Source: Axinella damicornis (taxonomy: Eukaryota; Porifera; Demospongiae; Axinellida; Axinellidae). Taken from it: DNA of 64,000 bases. The notes beneath the pieces are model-generated. The model worked only from the letters and a program-made list of their open reading frames with translations, was not told the origin of the DNA and made no database searches. Positions 18,620 through 53,200 of this stretch are shown here, one piece after another. The stretch's first letter is position 1, and each line of letters begins with the position of its first letter. The position numbers and the translations under genes were made by a program. The DNA lies in NCBI GenBank assembly GCA_963931865.1, contig OZ007510.1, positions 4,672,366 through 4,736,365 on the forward strand, written 5' to 3'.

Positions 18620-21570
18620 GCATGGACCATACTGATCAGGAGTCAGGTAAATGTTCGCCTCCAATAATAACACGGACGCCAAACGCAGCGAAGATACAAT
18701 ACCGGTACTTAGGGTAGATTAGGGCCAGGGCAGGCTTCAAAAGAGGAATGGAAGCCTGTTCTGGCCCCAATCTAATGTAACTTCGCTGCGTTTGGCTTTA
18801 TTGGAGGCGAATATTTGCCTGACTCCCCGATCAGTATGATCCATGCAGATCGATCTGTAGAAACACTTACTGAGCTAGTCTCGGCTGCTTCATGGTGGAA
18901 AGTTCGTCCACACTGCCCGAGTCCAAGTCAACAGCCCGTCTGTCCATCGCACGTGCAAGTGCGATTGTAATCTTCAGTTTCCCGCTCCCGTTCCCTCTCC
19001 CGCCCCGTTTCCCGTTCCAGGCTTTTCCAGTTGCCCATACTTATGCTCATGTGCCAATTTCTTGAATGGATCTTGCAATTGGACACGCAACCTGAAAACA
19101 CACTGCTCCAACAGTGCTAGTTTATAACCATTTCATTAGTTTACAAGAAGACAACAATCCAAGTAAACCTCTTGAAATTTTTTATTTTTGTCTTTGTATA
19201 AAATGGTCTGCTAGTTTAATCAGTATGAGATAACTCAAACAAACACTGGGAATTACACTTGGGAGGAGATGGAAGGCTCCAGTACAGTACCACAAGGCTA
19301 TGCACTTGTAATTAGCCCTGCAATGGGAACTGCTGTGGAGGATGCATCAGCAAAAAGAGAATGCAAGATGTTTGGAGAGAGGGAGCCTCCTGACATTGAT
19401 AATTGCATCGCTATAGTCTCTCGCCAGTTCCTGGATTTACGGAATCGATCACCGCATACCATTTCTCGGTTTCTACAAATTATAGTTGTCATCTGCAATA
19501 TGATACTTCCCTTTTCCTTGAGGTACATGTTATGTGAGGGCATGCAGTGATTCACCCAAAGCTGACAGTAAAGGGGTGGGGGTACCAAAATATGACCATG
19601 TCAAAGAACATAACGAGTTCCAACAACCAAAAATCAAAGCTAAAATTAATGTAGAGATCAAGTCACAAAGTGATAAGGAAAAATACCTACTTTACTATAT
19701 TGCATCCAATGACATCATGTGTTCCTGCACCCACCTTACCAACTTTGCATGCGTTGTGGTATGTGAACATGCAGATCAGCTTACAAAAGCCATGCTGTGT
19801 ACTGGGTATGCATCTTCTTTCCTTGTTTGAATATTGACTATTAGTGAGTAGCTTTACCCCACGATCATGTATATGTCCTCACACGCTCACCTTTGTGCAC
19901 TTGTATAATTATATGCACACGCAAACATAACTCACTTAGTATTGTGATCGACATAAATAAACAACTGCATGTGTTAAAGGCCACTGCTGGTCATTTCATT
20001 TTTCCATTCCCCGTGCAGCTGTATGCATGCAGCTAGTGCATGCATAGCTGCTATCACCAGTCCTTTAGGAAGCTACGCATGTCCGCAAGATGCCACCAAG
20101 TATCACATCTGGCTCTGCATACGGCTGAAGTTGAATTAAAATGACTTGGATGTATATAACGCTTGAAGTATGGTGCCCGTATTATTCCTGCAGATTAATT
20201 TACATCTGCAGATGCCACTTGTAAATGGGGGGGGGGGGTTGGGTCCACACTCTTCCTACCACTCTTCGTTGGGCACTGGGAGAAAGAATGATAGGTGAAT
20301 ATCATTCCTCTGAGAAAGAACACACATCTGTTTCATTTGCTAATCCTGTAGTTGGAAGTGTGAACCAGCCCATGATCTTATAACACTGCCATTAAGGGTT
20401 GCAATGACCCAGGTAGGTTAGCTATCCCAGTTGCAGAATACAACAAAGTACACCATCGCTTGACAATGAAGGTCTCGAATTTCAGTAAACAGCTACCATG
20501 AAGGAATCCTAGTAGTGAGCTCTTCATTGCACATCACATGCTGTTTGTAGGTCACAAAAATTGTATTTTCTACAGCATTCTATATTTCTCAATTGTCATG
20601 ATACTTCAATTGAAGCTGCACATATATATGTATGCACTTCAGTAACAAATTGGCGAATTTGTTCATGCACGCTATCATATGTCTGTCATGTCATATATGA
20701 GGCCTCAAATGATATTGCTGCCGCATTCCAATCCTTTATAGAGTCATACCAACGTATATTATTAGAACCAAGAAGCACTTCAAAGTCATTATGCAAATGT
20801 GCTTTTCTTGGTACAATGCCCTTTTTGGTTACTACGGTGAGTATTGGTTGCATGCATGACAGATTATACATGTGGCCATAGAACCTATAGCTGGTATAAT
20901 TATATGGAAGACTTGTTTGCAAGCTCCAGCTGCAGAAATATCCCTAGAATGCCAGTCCACGTACATTGCACCTCCTCAGAGAACCTAATATGCATTAATT
21001 TTTGGGAGAGGCATGCCACCATGCAGACCCCTGGCAAAATAATGTCAGCACCTCACGCTTGATAATACCTCCTATAGCTACATGTATATGTGAAGCTATT
21101 CGTGGAATGTCCTCACCACTGATTGCTTCCTCAGCCCCGACACCCATACGCAGCAATCAGAACCTTTACTCCTACATAGCTATATGACGTAACATACAGT
21201 CATCTGAGACGTAGCTAGCACAGTAGTTACACGAAGGTTGAACTGCAATGCATGCAGTAGCAATTTGTTGAGGCATACATGCAAGAACATTTAGCAAAAC
21301 TGCACTAAGTAAACTATGCTTATACCACCAGTTCACCTCAATCGTACATGCAAGTAGCTAAACCTGTCACATAGCTATTATAAATAAATTCCTTTTCTTC
21401 CATCTAGCACACAAACATGAACTAATGCCATGCAGGTAATAATCTAATCATGATTTCCTCATTGATATCATGCCATACTTGTATACTTTTGTTATCACAT
21501 GCTTATTATGAGCATTCTTGTGGCAATATGATCAGTTTCACTGTTGACAGTACACACATGCACACACGGT

Positions 21571-21571
<1 letters not shown>

Positions 21572-21615
<44 letters not shown>

Positions 21616-21638
21616 ACACACACGCACACACACACACG
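21572..21638. repeat. (CA)n microsatellite, imperfect
   Basis: About 67 bp of CA with single T and G interruptions near 21611 and 21624. Confidence 0.92.
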
Positions 21639-22024
21639 TGTATATACTCAGCAATTTGAATTGAGTCTCAGTAGCGGAAAGCCATGCATGATTGAGGGTG
21701 CATGACTGTATATCTCTGCTTGCATTCCAATTGGGTGTGCAAACCTCCTTGCTCAGTATAGCTATATACGCCTAGTACTGGCCGGGTTAGCAATTTCTGT
21801 TGCTCTCCACGTAGCTAACTAGCTGAGCCTTGTTAATTTTATAGGCTTACCTGATCACCAGTCTTGTGGTAGTTATTGTAGCTAGCTAGCTAGAAAACAG
21901 CGTTCTCATGGTGTAGCTAACTATATAACATTTCCGAGATCGAGGCCCTTTTTCAGTTCATGATGCATAGCTATATAGGTCTATGGTGTTTGGTACTTAA
22001 GATTTTTTGCTAGCTATTTTTTTT

Positions 22025-22170
22025 CGACATGGATATTGGTCTGGCAGGAAGTAGTGCTACATAGCTACTTTAGGTATAGGTACCGGAACGCGCGCGCATC
22101 TAGAACCGGCCCTGGCCCTAATGTGCCCAAACCCATTGCCCTACTTCCTGCCGGACCAATATCCACTTCG
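22025..22170. mobile_element. Hairpin element, ~146 bp
   Basis: The left arm cgacatggatattggtctgg and the right arm ccggaccaatatccacttcg are inverted copies that extend through caggaagtag / ctacttcctg. The spacer contains cgcgcgcg and tctagaaccggccc. It lies about 290 bp upstream of the receptor gene 2 start. Confidence 0.75.
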
Positions 22171-22458
22171 ATTTTTTTAAAAATAAAAACCTCGGGGCCA
22201 AAAGAAGTTTTTGATCGAAAGCTGGATTGGTAGTCATCCGTTCCACTCTTATTTCCCGGTAACCAGGTAACCGGGCGCAGCCATGCAAGTACCCCTTCGT
22301 GTTTTCCTGCAGCATTGCATTGTCTCAGTCTCTAGGCATTCGTGCTGCAGTAACTACGACGCCATTTATATTATCCAAGTGCTCTGGGTCGCACTGCTGT
22401 ACATTTTGACAGAGTCAGGCACGCGAGACTAGCAGTGATTCAGAAGCATTGACTACAA

Positions 22459-45279
<22,821 letters not shown>

Positions 45280-46307
45280 GAATTGTGACAGCATCGCCAA
45301 TTATACCTCAGTATAATTTTGTGACCATGAATGATTAGATAGTAATGCTTTGTCAAAATCGGTAGCTAGGATGTCCATTCTGATTAGATTACATGTACGT
45401 ATGTAGCACAGTCATTGTATCTAATGCTGGTCTGTAGATGTAGTGATATATAGCCTCATTCCCAGCCTGGGAACGAGGCTAATGTAGTGAGTGACATTGA
45501 AAGTTTGATTGATTGATCGATTGACTGATTGTGGTAAGAAATCCAGTTAGCCTGTGCTAAAAAAAATTATCGTGTGCTTTTCACTCGTGAATTGCGATTG
45601 TATTAATGAACGTATGTACATTTGTCACACTTCGTAAGAGTGAGTTGATGTAGCTCAGTGGAAGCAGTCAAACACCTTGATTGACACGAGGTGGGAGGAA
45701 TGGTAGACTTAGAAGGACTCGGCTCCGTGCTGGATGAAGACATTTTAGGAGTGATGTTGCTTATTTTTGCTGCTCTGGCGCCTGCCTCACATTGTTCAAC
45801 TCTTTCCAGGACTGAGTTTACAGCTAGGATACCAGCAGTGGATGGAAGGTGGCCCTCCCACAAATTCTACAAGCCTCCTACGTATACGTACAGTCATTTC
45901 ACCCAAAGGCGTACATTGTGACACACTTCTGCGTGTCCAATTAACAGTTACTGTGGTGCAGCCTAAACCGGAATACTGTGTACTAAACCTGGGACCGAGA
46001 CCAGCCCAATACCTTGCTGCTTCATGAATACACTTACCAGTACTACGAATCGCGCCATGCGCCATGCGCCAAGTTGCACTGTTCAGAGCGGAAGTATGCA
46101 TGCATGCCCACCACATTGCCCAACGCGAGACCCTTAGCCTCGTTCCCATGGCCCAGGCTCTCGTTCTCGAAACTACGACTTCCACTCTTAACTATTTTAA
46201 GTACTAGTAGTAGAGTTGCGGCTGGGTAAGACATTTTGCTGCAGTACTGATCAAGGTGGTGCAAGTAGATCTACAGCCGCACGGCTCATTGGGCTATTGG
46301 AGACATT
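45280..46307. other. Intergenic spacer between receptor genes 2 and 3
   Basis: Holds the gene 2 3' UTR and presumably the gene 3 promoter. A 31-bp micro-palindromic element is at 45451-45481 and a half-element (tagcctcgttccca) at about 46136. No polyadenylation signal of the AATAAA type was identified close to the stop. No coding frame with family resemblance. Confidence 0.5.
45451..45481. mobile_element. Micro-palindromic element (31 bp)
   Basis: Starts tagcctcattcccag and ends tgggaacgaggcta, with only two bases between the arms. The flanks contain atgtagtga on both sides (45438-45446 and 45482-45490), with four extra bases (tata) before the element. Confidence 0.75.
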
Positions 46308-46374
46308 ATGCGTTCTGCTTCCTTGCTGTGGGGTGCGCTCACAGCACTCCTGGCGCTCCGTTCCGCTTCCTCGG
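46308..46374 (+). other. Signal-peptide exon of receptor gene 3
   Basis: ATG at 46308-46310, hydrophobic core [12 protein letters not shown], small residues SASS at the end, phase-1 donor GTAAGC. It matches the layout of the signal exons of genes 1 and 2. Confidence 0.78.
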
Positions 46375-47195
46375 GTAAGCCCCATTGATAGTATATCTGG
46401 TGTTGTTGGTCAGTAAACCATAGATAGTATATTATCTGTGAGTAGACTTGAATGCTAACCAGCACTCAGTCGAGAGTCTGATTAATAATTCATGATGCTG
46501 GAGAAGGAGATGAATAGGTCAGGCCATCAAATCCAAACTTGCTTTTGACAAGTATGACAATGCCCTTTAATTTGTTTGTACACCAGTTTTCGTCAGGGTA
46601 CACTTATACAATCATTATTTGATCTTTTCCACTCTTCGCCCACTGCTAGACGAGATTCCGGCTAACCTGATCAACTTTGGTCGCAAAAAGCGGGTCACAA
46701 TCATAGATGATGATTCGTGTAAGTATACAGATGTTGAGGAAGACATATTATTTATTTTCCACCTCTGATGGCACATAGTCTCAAGACCAGCCGTACTTTT
46801 ACGTAAAAATGTGGCTGGTCTCAAGACTAGATGGCACAGACCTTGTCAAAAGCAAGTTCACAGATGTTGAAGAAGACATAGCTATGTCAACCTCAGCATC
46901 TGTAAACTTGCTTTGACAAGTATGTCACTAGCTGGCCAGCAATGTCCATGCAGCTGCCAGTCACTGCGGTGAATCGAGTCAGCTGTAGCAGTAGAGACCA
47001 CGGTGGCTGCTAGAAGTAATGGGTGATTTGGAAACAAACCATTTGTGATAGCTACTGTTTTTCTGCATTCTGGGAGGGCTGTGGATGGAGATATACCAAC
47101 CCGTCTGACTGCATTACATATCTACCCTGCATACCAAAGAATTTCAGGAGCTCGAGTAGGGGGAGGACCTGATTGTCCAGGGGTCAGTTGTTTCG

Positions 47196-47244
<49 letters not shown>

Positions 47245-50200
47245 GGGGGGGGGGGGGGGGGGGGGAGTGGTGCATGCAAAATAGAAACTGTCCAGGGGCA
47301 GAATACTACAAAGTAAAGTGTTCGGTGGCAATAATTATTACTCTGAAGTAACTACTAAGCACTGAAACTTACAAATAAATTTATGCACACAACAAAATTA
47401 TACACTGATTTAAGTGTGTTATTGTTTTGGACTCTCTGATGGCCCTCATAGTAGCATAGTTGTGGAACAATGGCTTGCAAGACCCCGTGTGAGGGTCTGG
47501 TACCAAGACTAGCTTGCAGCAATAAACCTTTTCCTCTTGATAGAGTGCCCTTGCTGAGGATACGCCCTTGCTGGCAGCCATAGATAATCAACTTGTAAGG
47601 TTGATTATCTAAGCATTGTTTTCTCTACTTTGAATTGGCTTCTGTAATACTTCCTGTCCAAATAAGTGTGTGATTTCATTAGCTGTGGATAGTATGTTAA
47701 ATAGCAATATGGTGATGTGATAATGTGACCAAAGGGTTGGTATATTAGTTACTATGGTTTTCCTGCTGAAGTATGCTGAAATTTATTACCCCGCGCGCAC
47801 ATGCGCGAAGCGGGGTTAAGCAATCGGTTTTGTCCGTCTGTCAGTCAGTCGTCTGTCAGGCGGAAAAAATTGAACTTTTGCCACATAGACCCTCATAAGC
47901 CATTGAAAGGGAGTCAAACAATAGCAAATAGCAAAAGACTGCTCTATGTGTACCTGACTGAAGTCAAGGCGCTTTGTTTAGGCTGTTTTTCCAGCTATTT
48001 CCTATTATTCGTAACATTTGGCCCCACCTCTTCAACTTCACAATATGCACGTTGTTGTATATACGGTAAGCGGTCACTCCCACACCTTGGATAAAAGCCC
48101 CCCAACTTCCGGAAAGCGAGAGAATTGGTCTAGCTCGATAGACTGTACACCTATTCTTACAAACTGCTTCACATTTATTAACTAGAGTGTATAGTGTATT
48201 CATGGAATACTTACCCTGCACACTCAGTGCAGTGCCGGTACTTGTGCGGTTGATGATGCCACGTGCAATTACATAATAGGCAGAGCCAAGAACCCATAAT
48301 AGGAAGTTGCTACAATAACAGCGAAAAGAATCTCCTTGACTTGTATCAGCATTCCATTATTTTGTGTTGAGTATAAATGCATTAGCTAACCTGCTTGAAC
48401 AAAATTTTTGGCTGACAGACAGACAGACAGACACGAAAGGCATTGCTTAACCCCTGCTGCGCATGCGAAGGAGGGGTAATGATATTGTTCTGTAGGTAGG
48501 TGTCAATTGGCCTAGCTCATTCCCAGTCCCACCCCCAGCTTTTCATTGCTTGCAGTACGGAAAAGCGGGGAGGGCCTGGTAAGTTTCCTCACGTCAGCAT
48601 GATGTAATGTACAAATGGCAAAATTGTGTGAATGAAGACGTTTCAGTTTGCACGTTGTTCAACCATCTACGCATTCAACACTCGGTGTGTACAATGTATG
48701 ACGGTCGCCCCCTGATAGCTAGATCGCATTGTGTGGCATGTTACTTGGTACCTTCACTCTTCTTGCTGTTCTGAGGCCCAGTATGCCCACATGGGGTCAC
48801 TGACGTGATGAAACTTACCAGGCCCTCCTGTTTTCGTACTGCCAAGGATGGACTGGGAAGGAGCTAGGTGTCAATTAGTGTTTTTCCTTGAGTTGGTACA
48901 TTGAATTGGCTTCTGTTACTCAACTGTGCTTCCTGTGTGATTTCATTAGCTGTGCTGTTACTTACACAAAGCTGCCAAATAAGAAACATAGGTGCCTTGT
49001 TGGTGATGGTTGAGTCACATACCTCAGAAGCCACATAGCACTATTGTTGCTACAGTCAGCTTGCAGCACTGCATGGACTCGGATCTTCTTGGTGGTGTGG
49101 GCCCCCGCTCAAACTCCTACACAAGTACACAACACTTTTTGATGAGGCCCGATAATAGCGCTGTATGTCATGATCACCAGATGGATTTTCCTTGAGTGTG
49201 CCATCTTGGAACAAGATGAGCTTTACTAGCCATACTTTGAAGCACAAGTTTTAGGAACCCAAAAGGGTCATCTATATGTAGCGTACCACTACCCAAGCAC
49301 AGATTCTGATTCTGCACACTGTTTCATGACTGCGACTAGTGCTTGCTTATTGCAGTGGTGTGCAGTACCCAAACCCAACCCACCCATAGCTGAGGTAGCA
49401 CTGACGTAGCTGAGTTAGGACTAGGCAATGCGAAATGGTGCTTCTTTGTGGGTCATGCAAGAGCCACCTTCTGAGGCACTGAAATTTCATCATATGTAGA
49501 GTAGATGGAGCAGACAAGCCAAGCCAGGTGGTACTCAATCGCTGCTCATAAACTAAGTGAATAACTACTAGCCTTGTTCCCTGGCCTGAGGCTCTGCACT
49601 TACTCTTTAATACACCTCCAAAGGGTCCCACAATGGGGAATGAGTCTTTCTGCAATGAAACTGGGTAAGGCTGCTGGTGGATTTGGGAGTAGATGTGGTA
49701 TTTGAGTGTGTAGCATAATGATTGGGTGGCTAATCAGTACCCAACATGAGAACATTTGAAGTAACCTTCCAGTGATTACAAGCTCACATTTTAGCCTCAT
49801 TCCCAGACCATGCCCAAATGTTTGTCACTTGCAGTATGGACTGCATACAAACTATGAAAAGCTTGACTTGGCCTGTGAACAAGGCTACACATTTTATCCT
49901 GTGTAGGAGGGACACGCTTATACAAACTTTACATTGCTGGTCGCGTGACTGTTTCAAGTTTAAGGGTTCATAAATGGACCACACCCACACCCCTTGCTTG
50001 CTAACCCCTCAGTACATGCAGAGCAAAGTACAGGTATTACGCAATCCGAATGGTACAACAAAAAGTAGTCATTGCTATAGGCTATAGCATGGATTGTGTC
50101 CAATCTATTTGGCTGCCCATAAAATTTCAACATAGCTCCTATGCATGATGTAACCACACTGTAATGCACAGCATAAGTGGTTCACTGGGCAGCTGTATTA

Positions 50201-53200
50201 TGTCCTGGGAATACACACATGACTTGTACTATTTGGATCTAGGCCAGTGAACCTGTTATAACCCACTCAACTGTATAACAATCCTAATGTGACTTCGCCA
50301 ACTGGAGGACCGGCATTGTGTATGCTCTTGATTGCGTGTACCATTCTCTTGTCTAACAGCACAGACAGTTGGCTTTGAACAGACGAGTTTGACGGTGATG
50401 GAGGGAGGGAGTGTGGAGGTGTGCATTGCACTCTTGGGGGGCAACTTCACTGGTCCTGGACCTTTTGAATTCAACATCTTCCAAGTGGCGTCAACAGGTG
50501 AGATAAGATTTCAGTTAGTCCTCTGACCTCTGGTTAACTGGTTTACTGACTGGCTTCATGTTTCAATTATTGCATCAATAGGTATATAGAGGTTAATGTG
50601 GAAGCCAGACCATAGCTTGCCAGCCTCACAAAGCAGCACAGCGCTTAGCGCAGCACTTCCTGCCACGAGTGTGCATGCGGCGCCGAGCATGCTTCACAAT
50701 AGCCTTTTTTCAATCTGCGAGCAGACTGCGACAAGCAACTGAAAAACTCCCACCCACCTCTCCACATTTTCTTTCTTATCGCTCACTCTGATTGTACAAT
50801 TCATAGGCACCAGGGCGGGGCCCTATGGGCTGTCCTCCTAGGCCAATCCTCCAGCACAAGCAAGCTGGGGGCGCAGTTGCCAGGACTCCCTGGGTGCTGA
50901 CCTGGTGGCCCCCTTGAAAGCCCAAATGATTAAATGTTTGAAGTAGTCTATCTCATCAGAACCTGTCAAGCTTACAATAACTATGGGAAACCTTCTGTAC
51001 ATTAATGTCCCATTAATTTACAATTGAGTGATGGGTGATCTTATGGCTCAGCCATGCTCGCTCAATCAACGTACATATCTGTCCACACTGTAAGTCTGGT
51101 GCATGCATTATAATGTATGAACCCCGAAACATCATGCTTCCGGTATCGTAAATCTGATGCATGCTATATGGGTATTTTTGGCCACCATAGACAGGTGACA
51201 CTGGGGCTAGCAGCAGTGACCATAGGCAGATGGCTGCCTCCAACAGTGACCGCACTGTAGTAAATTATAGTGGTAATGTACTAAGTTTTCTTCTCCCATA
51301 AAAAAACCTATAGGTTGAGAGTTCACTCATTTGTATCACTTCTGATCAATCAGCTGCTCCAGTTAACTGTCCAGTTGACTGTGGAGGTAATTGGTCGGGC
51401 AGTTAAGACCGGCTCACAGCTCTATCTCACACATCCATGCACACACAACACACATTCACTGCAGCTGAAGAAATTTCGGACTACAACTTGCGGGTGGGTG
51501 GCAGTCTAGAAGATGGCGGTGCCACTGTGATGCTTAACTCAACAGCAACCCGTGGGTGTACCACGATTGACATATCGTATGACCAGCTTCCTGAGCCAAC
51601 AGAATCTTTCACGGTCAATCTTGAATCTCGTGCCGAGGGAATCAGTTTCACCCTGAGTCCCAACCAGACTGTGGTGTTCATCTTGAACAATAATGGTAAC
51701 TACAGCAGTTACGTATCTGTGTTCTTGGTACGAGAGTGCCAGCTGTGTTAACCTATAGAACAGGATTCAGGTCATTGATTGGTTCTCACAGTTGACACTC
51801 GCTCTGCACATGAATGTTACTATACAGCAGAGTCTTGCATACAGCGTTCTAGCTGGAAATACTTTTAGGTGATAAGGTACATGTCATTCCACAAATTGTC
51901 AGCCTTAATGACTTGCCTAGTCAAGTGCTTCACCCAGAATGCCCAAAGGGCAAAGGGCATGTTTGCTAGTTAGACAGACCCAAAGGGCATACACATTAGA
52001 GGCCAAAGGGCACAGTGCAGGCCCTTGATCTAGCAAGAACACTGCTATTGCATAGCCATGCAGCCTCAGATGGAGAGCCCATACTGTAGTTTTTTAGCAG
52101 ACTAGCCGCTAGACCCTCTCTGCCTGGCTGGCCACGTGCACACGTAAGTTTGTCGCATGCAAAGGGCGGAGTGGGTCTAGGCAAACTCTCACTAGATCAT
52201 GTGTGATCTGATTGATCAGTGTATAGTGCAAAGTTTGCTCTGCTTTCCGCAGCACACATACAAGCATACACGCATGGGTGGAGAGTGTCTAAGGGTCTAG
52301 TGGCTAGATATTTGCAGCCAACAGAGCAGAAACTGTAACCACTGAATCAATCACTACAGAATCTGACGCTAGGTCTTAAATACCATAACAACCACAGCAG
52401 CTCCCTATTTTGCATATTTCTGCATATGACTGCTTGCTGTTGCAAGTCAGAGGAGGTTTGACACGGTCATGTGACCTACGTGTGTAGGCGAATTTATATG
52501 GAGGTTCACTATACTGAAGTGCAGTCTTTACACGTATCTCATCTAACTTGACATCATTTGAAAGCTCCAGTGGAGTAGATTCCAAATATGCCGTCGACGA
52601 TCAACCCTTTGGCTGTACGGCCTCTTGAAGGATTGGCCGCACGGGATGGCAGAGAAGACAGCATTAAGATACTCCCGGTACTCCAACTGGACACCTTCCC
52701 AACCTGAAGCGTCTTCAACGCACTCCTACCTTTCAAACTCCCCAACTGTATAGCTTCACCTAATTCTCTTTGGCACTTTACATTTACCTCCGGTCCAAGG
52801 CCACATTGACGTGGGAACGCATGTGGCTGGAGAGGTTAGGAACATAAAACACACAGTTATTTCCATTCAAACGCAGCACATAGTCACTTGCGCAGAGAAT
52901 GTGTCCAACCTCCTCTGGTTGCAAGTGGTACAGTACAAGAGATAAGTGTGATTATTGTTACAGACTGTGGAAATTTAGTGGTTGTTAGCCACCAAATTGA
53001 GTAGTAAGGGTATTAGTTATGTACAGAGGGTATTATGGCTATGGCAAGAGTGCATGATGACATCATGGTCATTACAGTGTGGAGGAATGCCGATGACATC
53101 ATCATGAGCTCTTGGGGATGGTGACCTTAGAGAGAGCCTGCCTTTGGTGGCTTAGCATATGTTGCTGTGCTCATTGGCTCCTGGTTACTTACATACATAT

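Larger units (their letters stand above)
17957..19040. mobile_element. Large foldback element with nested insertions
   Basis: The left arm (17957-18225, 18534-18581, 18620-18690) and the right arm (18781-19040) are inverted copies, centred near 18735. Shared blocks include gaaactttccaccatgaaac-like and gactcggactcgagcag-like stretches and the gccaaacgcagcgaag block. The outer ends are cggga-rich tandem repeats. Two elements interrupt only the left arm, so the right arm serves as the empty site. Frames inside have no family resemblance. Confidence 0.82.
17355..20372 (+). pseudogene. Decayed receptor copy (HRM, GPS, TM2 and tail remnants)
   Basis: Fragments match receptor gene 2 in order. About 17355-17450 matches the second HRM exon including its donor (aacagtgagtgttt). 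19212-19460 matches the third HRM exon (SSTVPQ, ECKMFGEREPPDIDNCI). 19715-19755 matches the GPS end (CSCTHLTNFAC) plus its donor and following intron. 20072-20115 matches the TM2 exon start. 20255-20370 matches the cytoplasmic tail. Intron similarity shows DNA duplication, not retroposition. The GPS asparagine is threonine, and most TM exons are gone. A palindromic element splits the copy. It lies between the ACBD3-like promoter and receptor gene 2. Confidence 0.75.
20373..22458. other. Gene-poor spacer upstream of receptor gene 2
   Basis: Contains a CA microsatellite (21572-21638) and a hairpin element (22025-22170). It should hold the promoter of receptor gene 2, but no clear TATA box is seen near 22459. 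Open frames are short and unlike known proteins. Confidence 0.45.
46719..50359. other. 3.6-kb intron of receptor gene 3
   Basis: Holds a GT microsatellite with poly-G, a 696-bp inverted-repeat element (47785-48480), a 359-bp palindromic-family element (48509-48867) and a 96-bp one (49792-49887). Near 46845-46925 an inverted repeat (aagcaagttcacagatgttg / catctgtaaacttgctt) is present. No further exon was recognised. Confidence 0.5.

Noticed and set aside
20561..20922. Overlapping frames of about 80-106 codons on both strands
   Set aside because: No recognisable domain, no codon or splice evidence, and AT-rich intergenic context.
45651..45661. tRNA-like box A (tagctcagtgg), possible tRNA gene or SINE
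   Set aside because: No matching box B or cloverleaf was seen downstream.
45691..46027. Possible small gene between receptor genes 2 and 3
   Set aside because: Overlapping short frames exist, but there is no family resemblance, signal peptide or convincing splice pattern.
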